Positions 1 to 5,575 of a stretch of 5,575 nucleotides of DNA are shown piece after piece (position 1 is the stretch's first letter; each line of letters opens with the position of its first letter). A program made the position numbers and the translations under genes. Below the pieces are notes generated by a model. That model saw only the letters and a program-made list of their open reading frames with translations, searched no databases and had not been told where the DNA came from. The stretch lies in NCBI GenBank assembly GCA_002256465.1, contig NQJG01000185.1, positions 1 to 5,575 on the forward strand, given 5' to 3'. The DNA is from Methylococcaceae bacterium NSP1-1 (GTDB lineage: Bacteria > Pseudomonadota > Gammaproteobacteria > Methylococcales > Methylomonadaceae).

Positions 1-1
1 T

Positions 2-3000
2 TCTGCATCTGTATTACTTGCACGCAAAGATACTGAAATTCTTTCTCCCGATGATTTAATCGGGAAAAAAGTGATGATGCTCGGTCAATATGTGGATGCC
101 GATTTTATTGCCATGTTCAGCAATGAGAATCTCGATATAAAAGGTATTCATATTATTCCCAGCAGCTTTGAAATACAGGACTTGATTGATGGCAAAGTCG
201 ATGCATTTAATTCCTATAGCAGTAATGAACCTTATTATTTACAACAACAAGGCGTTGAATTTACTACCCTTAATCCGCGTAACTACGGCGTTGATTTCTA
301 TAGCGATATTCTATTTACGACAGAAGATGAGATTAGGCATCATCCTGAGCGCGTAAAAGCCTTCCGCCAGGCCAGTCTTGAAGGCTGGTACTACGCAATG
401 AATCATCCTCAAGAGATAATTGATCTACTACTGAACAAATATAAAGTCACTAAATCCAGAGTCCATCTTGAATTTGAAGCCAAGGCGATGCAGTCATTAA
501 TATTGCCTGACTTAATGGAATTGGGGCACATGAATCCCTGGCGTTGGCGACACATGGCTGAAACATTTGTGCAAACGGGAATGGTTGAAAACGATCACTT
601 GTTGCAAGGATTTATTTATACGTCAAACACAGGCATCAATAAAGAAAAGCTGATTAATTATCTGAAGATTATGATGGCTATTGCGATAATTATCAGTGTT
701 ATTGCATTAATCCTGTATATCGCCTATCGATCGATAAAAAGAGAAAATAGCCGACGTATTGCGGTAGAAAATGAGTTGCGTAATCGTACCCATGAGCTGG
801 CATTACACAATCAAATTCTCCAGCGAATCAATCAGAGAATTGAGCTACCCAAACTACTGGAAGAACTGGTTCGACAAATTGAAGCACTGCATCATGGAAT
901 GTTGTGCTCTATTTTACTGCTGGATAAAGAAGGCAAACATTTACGCCATGGTGCAGCACCCAGTTTACCCGACTTTTATAATCAGGCCATTAATGGTTTG
1001 GCAATTGGCGAGGGAATAGGCTCTTGCGGAACGGCGGTTTATCGGGGTGAACGAGTCATCGTTGAAGATATACAGCAACATAGTTATTGGGAGGAGTTCC
1101 GAGATTTGGCAAGGTTGGCCGATATCCAATCCTGTTGGTCACAACCCATTAAAAGCAGCACAGGTGAGACGCTTGGGACATTCGCGATCTATCATCGGCA
1201 GTCCACACGACCAACAAATGCAGAAATTACCCTGATTGAAAACTACGCCAATCTGGCACAACTGGGGATTGAAAATAATTTTACAAATACTGCACTCATA
1301 GAAAGCGAAGAACGCTTGAGATTCGTGTTGGAGGGAAGTGATCTTGGGTTTTGGGATTGGAAAATCGATACCAATGAGGTAGAACGGAATCCGGTCTGGG
1401 CAGAAATGCTTGGCTATAGTCATGAAGAAATAAAACGCACGACCCAACAATGGTCGGATTTTATATATCCTGATGACCGGGAAAAGGCATGGCAATCAAT
1501 ACAAGATGTTCTCGCTGGACACAAGAATGGCAGTTTAAGATGGATTCTTGATCATGCCAAAGTTGTCCAGCGTGATCAGAACGGGCGTCCCATTCGGATG
1601 TGCGGGACCCACGCAGACATCAACGAGCGCAAGGCTGCCGAGGAGGAGCTTCGCATCGCTGCTGCCGCCTTCGAGTCTCAGGAAGGCATGATTGTCACCG
1701 ACGCTGAAAACCTCATTATCAAGGTAAACCAGGCATTTATTAATATCACTGGCTATACGGCCAAGGAAGCAATAGGCCAGACGCCACAACACTTGCTCCG
1801 ATCAGGGCGCCAAAATACGATTTTTTATACAGCAATGTGGGATAGTATCCAGCATACTGGAGCATGGCAGGGAGAAATCTGGAATCGGCGCAAAAATGGT
1901 GAGGTGTATCCCGAATGGCTTACCATCACTGTCGTCAAGGGCACCGATGGTGAAACCACTCATTACGTTGCTACGTTTACTGACATTACCGAGCGTAAGG
2001 CGGCAGAGGAAAAAATTAAACAGCTTGCCTTCTATGATCCACTTACCCAGCTTCCTAACCGGCGTCTGCTGTTGGAACGCCTGAAACACAGCATTGAAGT
2101 CGAGCGACGTGAAGGCAAGCGACTGGCATTGCTGATGCTCGACCTTGATCGTTTTAAAGCGGTCAATGACAATCTGGGACATTCGGCTGGTGACGAGTTA
2201 CTGCAACAAGTAGCTAAACGAATCACGACAAGGCTGCGCGAAGTGGACGTAGTCGCTCGTTTGGGTGGCGATGAATTTATCATACTGTTGGAGGATATTG
2301 CTCATCCGGAAGATGCAGCGCGGATCGCTGAAGGCATCGTTGCTGATTTGAGTAAACCCTTCCAGCTAATTCAAAGTGATGGTGTACGAATAGGTGTCAG
2401 CATAGGTATCAGTTTGTATCCCCAACACGGCGATAGCCCCGAAATACTGATGAATAGCGCCGACGCAGCGTTGTATCAAGCTAAAGACCGGGGACGCGGT
2501 TGTTTCGCCTATTTTTCCGAAGAACTTACCCTCGCTGCCCGGGAACGAATTGCTCTGGAAGCGCGGCTAAGACAGGCAATTGACCAACAGGAATTGCGGG
2601 TGTTCTATCAGCCACAGATAGATATTGCCAGTGGTCAAATTGTCGGTGCTGAGGCGCTGGTACGCTGGCAAAATCCAACTGAAGGATTGATTTTTCCGGA
2701 ACAATTCATTCCCATCGCCGAGGAAACCGATCTGATTATAGCGATTGGTACTTGGGTGTTACGGGAAACCTGTCGTCAAGGACGGCAGTGGCTGGATGAG
2801 GGGTTGCCGGCGCTAACTTTATCGGTTAATGTTTCCCCTCACCAGTTCCGTCGCCAGGACATTAATGCTTTAGTTGCAAAAGTACTGAGTGAAACCGGTT
2901 ATCCTGCCGAGTATCTTGCATTGGAAATAACCGAAAGTGGACTGATGGAGAATCAGGACAAAGCGATGGGTATTTTGAATGATTTGCGTGTCCAGGGGAT

Positions 3001-3304
3001 TCGTCTTGCTATTGACGACTTTGGCACTGGTTATTCGTCCCTGGCTTATCTCAAATACTTTCCATTGGATGTGTTGAAAATCGACAAGAATTTTATCGAT
3101 GACATTCCCTTTCTGCAAGGTGACACGGAAATCACTGCCACTATTATTGCTATGGCGCATACCTTGGGCTTTAAAGTTTCAGCGGAAGGGGTAGAAACAC
3201 ATGAACAGTTGGCATTCTTGCAAGCGAAAGGCTGTGATAGTTATCAGGGTTATCTGAGCGGGCAGGCTTTATCCGCAGATGCGTTTGCTAAACTCTTGCG
3301 TTAG
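2..3304 (+). CDS. NMT1-TM-GAF-PAS-PAS-GGDEF-EAL c-di-GMP sensor protein (5' end outside window)
   Basis: This is a membrane-bound sensor predicted to make and/or hydrolyse cyclic di-GMP. The frame is open from base 2, so the true start lies upstream; the GTG at 71 sits inside the solute-binding domain. Residues here count that GTG as 1. An NMT1/THI5-like periplasmic binding domain covers up to about 190, preceded by 23 visible residues including LLARKDTEILSPDDLIGKK. One membrane helix spans about 195-219, then a charged coiled coil 222-258, GAF 257-402, PAS 411-520 and PAS 527-645; both PAS domains end in an INERKAAEE/ITERKAAEE linker. GGDEF spans 651-816 with intact GGDEF at 732-736 and the I-site REVD at 723-726. 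EAL spans 828-1077 with EALVR 861-865, N920, E955, DDFGTG 982-987, K1003, E1039 and Q1059. Both enzymes therefore look competent on known family rules. The net activity and the ligand cannot be read from sequence. NMT1 domains often bind pyrimidine, sulfonate or similar small molecules, so a periplasmic ligand signal is inferred. The frame ends in TAG. Confidence 0.95.
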   Translation, partial: SASVLLARKDTEILSPDDLIGKKVMMLGQYVDADFIAMFSNENLDIKGIHIIPSSFEIQDLIDGKVDAFNSYSSNEPYYLQQQGVEFTTLNPRNYGVDFYSDILFTTEDEIRHHPERVKAFRQASLEGWYYAMNHPQEIIDLLLNKYKVTKSRVHLEFEAKAMQSLILPDLMELGHMNPWRWRHMAETFVQTGMVENDHLLQGFIYTSNTGINKEKLINYLKIMMAIAIIISVIALILYIAYRSIKRENSRRIAVENELRNRTHELALHNQILQRINQRIELPKLLEELVRQIEALHHGMLCSILLLDKEGKHLRHGAAPSLPDFYNQAINGLAIGEGIGSCGTAVYRGERVIVEDIQQHSYWEEFRDLARLADIQSCWSQPIKSSTGETLGTFAIYHRQSTRPTNAEITLIENYANLAQLGIENNFTNTALIESEERLRFVLEGSDLGFWDWKIDTNEVERNPVWAEMLGYSHEEIKRTTQQWSDFIYPDDREKAWQSIQDVLAGHKNGSLRWILDHAKVVQRDQNGRPIRMCGTHADINERKAAEEELRIAAAAFESQEGMIVTDAENLIIKVNQAFINITGYTAKEAIGQTPQHLLRSGRQNTIFYTAMWDSIQHTGAWQGEIWNRRKNGEVYPEWLTITVVKGTDGETTHYVATFTDITERKAAEEKIKQLAFYDPLTQLPNRRLLLERLKHSIEVERREGKRLALLMLDLDRFKAVNDNLGHSAGDELLQQVAKRITTRLREVDVVARLGGDEFIILLEDIAHPEDAARIAEGIVADLSKPFQLIQSDGVRIGVSIGISLYPQHGDSPEILMNSADAALYQAKDRGRGCFAYFSEELTLAARERIALEARLRQAIDQQELRVFYQPQIDIASGQIVGAEALVRWQNPTEGLIFPEQFIPIAEETDLIIAIGTWVLRETCRQGRQWLDEGLPALTLSVNVSPHQFRRQDINALVAKVLSETGYPAEYLALEITESGLMENQDKAMGILNDLRVQGIRLAIDDFGTGYSSLAYLKYFPLDVLKIDKNFIDDIPFLQGDTEITATIIAMAHTLGFKVSAEGVETHEQLAFLQAKGCDSYQGYLSGQALSADAFAKLLR

Positions 3305-3418
3305 AAAATCTTGAGCTGTTTCTTGCAAAGCCGCTATTTCCCAGACGATCACAGAAGTCATACTAACAACAAGTAAACGTTAGGCAATGACGAGACCAGT
3401 TTCTTGTTGCCAGGATTT

Positions 3419-3446
3419 CATGGATGGTTTAGGCTTGCCATCCATG
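3419..3446. repeat. Perfect 9-bp inverted repeat (stem-loop)
   Basis: CATGGATGG at 3419-3427 is exactly complementary to CCATCCATG at 3438-3446, with a 10-base loop. A T-G pair on either side could lengthen the stem in RNA. GCAC follows, not a T-tract, so it is not a textbook Rho-independent terminator. Together with the hairpin that begins eight bases later it looks like a REP/MITE-type extragenic palindromic element. It could still slow or stabilise read-through transcripts. Confidence 0.75.
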
Positions 3447-3453
3447 GCACTGG

Positions 3454-3475
3454 ATACCCGCTTCCCGGCGAGTAT
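3454..3475. repeat. Imperfect 8-bp hairpin resembling the common TGGATNCCCG...GNATGACGA repeat
   Basis: ATACCCGC (3454-3461) pairs with GCGAGTAT (3468-3475) around a 6-base loop, with one C-A mismatch. The context, TGGATACCCGC...GAGTATGACGA, resembles a family of short intergenic repeats widespread in proteobacteria, whose typical form is TGGATTCCCG, a short loop, then CGGGAATGACG (the Neisseria dRS3 repeat has a similar core). That resemblance is from memory and was not searched. The mismatch suggests a decayed copy. Confidence 0.55.
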
Positions 3476-3562
3476 GACGAGTTACTTGTTCATTTGTAAA
3501 TAAAGATGAGCGCTTGAGCCTGGGAACTAACGCGAAACAATGGTCAAACTCCCAACAAAATA

Positions 3563-4621
3563 ATGCTAAGCACCCTCGTCCGCTTTTCCATCCGTTTTTA
3601 CGGGATTGTTATTGCACTCGCTGTATTGATCCTGCTCTATGGTAGTTATCGCTTTACCACTGCGGGCCTGGATATTTTTCCTGAATTTGCTCCCAAGCGG
3701 GTCATTATTCAAACTGAATCACCCGGGCTGTCTGCCGAGCAGGTTGAAGTTCTGGTGACACGGCAGATCGAAATGTCTATCAGCGGCTTGGTGGGGCTGG
3801 AATCGGTGCGTTCCGAATCCATTCAGGGTTTATCGATCATCACGGCGACGTTTGTAGAAAAAAGTGATGTTTATCGCAATCGGCAGCTGGTTAGTGAACG
3901 TTTGGCGAGGTTACCTGCACATCTGCCGCTGGGTATTGTGCCGGTTGTGATACCACTGTCTTCGTCTTCCGCGACGGTATTAACCATCGGGTTAAGTTCA
4001 GATACGAAAGATTTAATGGCTCTTCGCAGTTTGGTTGACTGGACTATCGTGCCGCGCTTATTGGCGGTTCCCGGCGTTGCCGATGTTAATGTGTTCGGCG
4101 GGGAGATTGCGCAGCTGCAAATTCAGGTTGATCCAGTGCAGTTGCACCGCTTTAATCTGGCGCTGGATGACATTATTCAAGCCGCCTCGCAAGCCGGAAC
4201 CATTCAGGGCGGCGGCTTTATCGAAAACATTAACCAGCGTATCACGCTGCAAGTCACTGGACAGCCCACTAGGCCTGAACAATTTGCAAAAATCATTGTT
4301 AAGCGCGATCAGGGGCGCAACATCACCCTGGGCGAAGTCACCACCATTCGTTATGCCGCGGAACCGCCCATCGGCGCGGCACAAATTCGGGGTAAACCGG
4401 GCATAGTCATGATGGTGATTGGTCAATACGGAGCCAATACCCTGACCGTGTCCAGACAGGTTGAACAGACCTTGAAAGAATTCGAACCGGTTTTCAAAAA
4501 TGAGGCTATTACTTTTTATGAGCACTTGTTCCGGCCTGCCGACTACATCGAAAGATCGATTGCCAATTTATCGGGACATTTATTGATTGGCGGCTTGTTT
4601 GTGCTGATCATTTTGCTTTGA
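3563..4621 (+). pseudogene. HME-RND heavy-metal efflux pump (CzcA/CusA type), N-terminal fragment
   Basis: This encodes the first 352 residues of an inner-membrane, proton-driven RND pump of the heavy-metal class, which normally works with a periplasmic adaptor and an outer-membrane channel. The start MLSTLVRFSIRF matches the usual N-terminus of the family, and an in-frame stop (TGA 3515-3517) lies upstream with no other ATG between. Visible parts are TM1 at about 11-29, the GLDIFPEF motif at 36-42, the periplasmic porter region with LPLGIVPVVIPLSS (121-134) and VPGVADVNVFGG (169-180), and the beginning of TM2 at 336-352. Translation stops at TGA inside TM2. Family members are about 1,030-1,060 residues, so this is roughly one third of a pump. 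Homology continues directly in another frame, so it is called a pseudogene. The metal specificity cannot be judged. No adaptor gene lies immediately upstream. Confidence 0.85.
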
Positions 4622-4626
4622 TCGGT
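4608..4626 (+). other. Frame-disrupting deletion junction in the RND pump gene
   Basis: Here the first frame reads I-I-L-L-stop (TGA 4619-4621), while the frame beginning with GCT at 4615 reads A-L-I-G-A-V-I-V-L. Related pumps carry about 20 further residues between these two segments: the end of TM2, an Asn-Trp/Leu-Arg-Thr-Ala loop, and a TM3 containing AIPLS. Their absence plus the frame change points to loss of roughly 60 bases in a number not divisible by three. TGATC occurs at 4605-4609 and again at 4619-4623, so short repeats may have helped. The size is inferred from memory of homologues. Confidence 0.75.
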
Positions 4627-5575
4627 GCGGTTATTGTCTTGCTGGAAACGGGGGTTAATCTGAATATCATGGTGCTGGGAGGCCTGGCTATTGCATTGGG
4701 GGAGGTGGTTGATGATGCCATTATTGATACCGAAAATATTTTCCGGCGCTTGCGTGAAAACCGTTTACTGGAGCAACCGTTGCCCGTTGCAACGGTTGTA
4801 TATACCGCCTCTCTGGAGGTGCGCAGTTCGGTGGTCTACGCCAGCTTTATTGTCGCGCTGGTGTTCGTGCCCTTGTTAACGCTAAATGGTGTGGCCGGAC
4901 GCCTGTTTGCGCCGCTGGGTTATTCATATATTCTGGCCATTTTAATGTCGTTACTGGTGGCGCTCACCTTAACGCCTGCGCTGTGTTTTGCCTTGCTGGG
5001 CGGCAAGCTCGATGTTGCCGATGACCCGCCGCTCATCAAACGCATCAAACCGCTTTATAAAAATTTGCTTGGGTTTGTTTTCAGGCATTTCAAGCTGTTG
5101 ATTGTTGCCAGTATTGTTGTTTGTTTGTCAGGGCTATTTGCCTTTTTTAGTCTCGATAGCAAATTTTTGCCTGAACTGCGTGAAGGTCATTATATCGTTC
5201 ATACCACCAGCATTCCCGGCACGTCTTTGCAGGAATCATTAAGAATCGGCAGCAAGCTGACCGAACAGTTTATGTCCATTCCGGGCATACAATCGGTATC
5301 GCAATGGGCGGGGCGCGCCGAACGTGGCGCCGACACTTACGGCAGTCACTACAGCGAGTATGAAGTTCGCCTTGAGCCGTTGTCTGGTGCCGAGCAACAG
5401 CAAATACTGAACAAGTTGCGTGAAATTCTGACCCATTTCCCCGGCATTGGCTTTGAAGCTAACACCTTTTTAACAGAACGGGTCGATGAAACCATTTCCG
5501 GCTACACCGCGCCAGTGGTCGTTAATCTTTACGGCAATGACCTGAATGTGCTTGATACCAAGGCAAAAACACTCG
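4615..5575 (+). pseudogene. HME-RND heavy-metal efflux pump, central fragment in shifted frame (continues past window)
   Basis: This is the continuation of the same pump in a different frame, open without a stop for 320 codons to the window end. Counting the Ala at 4615 as residue 1, it contains the TM4 signature GGLAIALGEVVDDAIID with the following TEN and FRRLREN (22-49), TM5 at about 71-90, TM6 at 95-128 with the LTPALCFALL end, and a cytoplasmic link. TM7 follows at 159-180, then the start of the second periplasmic loop with FLPELREGHY (184-193), SIPGTSLQES (199-208) and the AGRAERGAD region (232-240). The TM4 Asp (33 or 34) and Glu (40) expected for proton relay in CzcA-type pumps are present. 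Internal starts exist (TTG 4618, ATG 4669) but would give a pump without its N-terminal third, TM2 and TM3. I read it as decayed rather than as a separate gene. Confidence 0.85.

Larger units (their letters stand above)
3387..3490 (+). repeat. Degenerate direct repeat ATGACGAG...TTNCTTGTT
   Basis: ATGACGAG occurs at 3387-3394 and again at 3474-3481. Each copy is followed by a TTNCTTGTT stretch, at 3400-3408 and 3482-3490, although the spacing differs (5 bases in the first copy, none in the second). The starts of the two copies are 87 bases apart and bracket the two hairpins. The pattern would fit two partial copies of a repeat unit, or flanks duplicated by an insertion, but the match is short. 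Confidence 0.4.
3305..3562. other. Intergenic gap with repeat element and no gene
   Basis: This 258-base stretch between the c-di-GMP gene and the pump gene contains no open frame that resembles a protein and no tRNA-like fold that I could see. Its central part, about 3367-3490, is rich in short inverted and direct repeats. No hairpin is followed by a run of T, so a standard intrinsic terminator for the upstream gene is not evident. No convincing -35/-10 pair stands out ahead of the pump gene. The last 20 bases before the pump ATG (3543-3562) lack a clear Shine-Dalgarno match. Confidence 0.7.

Noticed and set aside
71..73. GTG as the start of the long sensor gene
   Set aside because: The frame is open from base 2, and the 23 residues before it (LLARKDTEILSPDDLIGKK) match the inside of an NMT1-type binding domain, so the gene starts upstream of the window.
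1139..2283. Several antisense open frames (1139-1495, 1535-1792, 1802-2182, 2032-2283)
   Set aside because: They overlie the PAS and GGDEF coding region, where the + strand protein has unmistakable conserved motifs; no independent support.
3419..3446. Intrinsic terminator of the sensor gene
   Set aside because: The stem is good but GCACTGG follows instead of a T-run, and it lies more than 110 bases after the stop codon. A repeat element explains it better.
3514..3542. Sigma-70 promoter with TTGAGC as -35
   Set aside because: At 17-base spacing the -10 would be ACAATG, a poor match, and it would leave almost no leader before the ATG at 3563.
4058..4525. Antisense frame of 155 codons opposite the pump gene
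   Set aside because: It lies wholly over clear RND coding sequence and its translation shows no recognisable domain; it is a shadow of the coding strand.
4608..4626. Programmed ribosomal frameshift joining the two pump fragments
   Set aside because: No classical slippery heptamer with a following structure was evident, and a frameshift alone would still leave about 20 membrane-helix residues missing.

Overview
The window holds two genes on the + strand, separated by a 258-base gap. The first is the 3' part of a long membrane-anchored sensor that makes or breaks cyclic di-GMP. The second is the 5' two thirds of a heavy-metal RND efflux pump gene that appears broken. The protein sequences suggest a gammaproteobacterium. 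A methylotroph-like or sulfur-oxidiser-like lineage is only a guess from the style of the GGDEF region and the intergenic repeat; no marker gene settles it. Base composition is uneven: some stretches near the left end are about 33% GC, and parts of the pump gene reach about 67%.

Bases 2-3304: an open frame that enters from the left edge and ends at TAG. Its domains in order are a periplasmic NMT1/THI5-type solute-binding domain (its N-terminus lies outside the window), one membrane helix, a short coiled coil, GAF, PAS, PAS, GGDEF and EAL. The GGDEF signature, its inhibitory RxxD site and the main EAL catalytic residues are all present, so both output domains look potentially active. The layout implies that a small molecule bound outside the membrane, plus signals at GAF and PAS, sets the local c-di-GMP level.

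Bases 3305-3562: no gene seen. The gap holds a perfect 9-bp inverted repeat, a second imperfect 8-bp hairpin right after it, and a repeated ATGACGAG...CTTGTT motif. It looks like a decayed extragenic palindromic element rather than a classical terminator, because no T-tract follows either hairpin.

Bases 3563-5575 (continuing past the right edge): a CzcA/CusA-type pump gene (HME-RND). The first 352 codons run into TGA at 4619-4621 inside the second membrane helix. Homology resumes at once in another frame (from about 4615) and stays open to the window end. About 20 residues that normally form the end of TM2 and most of TM3 are missing at this point, so the lesion is a small internal deletion that also shifts the frame, not just a one-base slip. 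The pump is probably inactive unless this is an assembly error.

Nothing in the sequence ties the two genes together functionally. The gap, the repeat element and the absence of a metal-efflux adaptor gene (CzcB type) between them argue against a shared operon.
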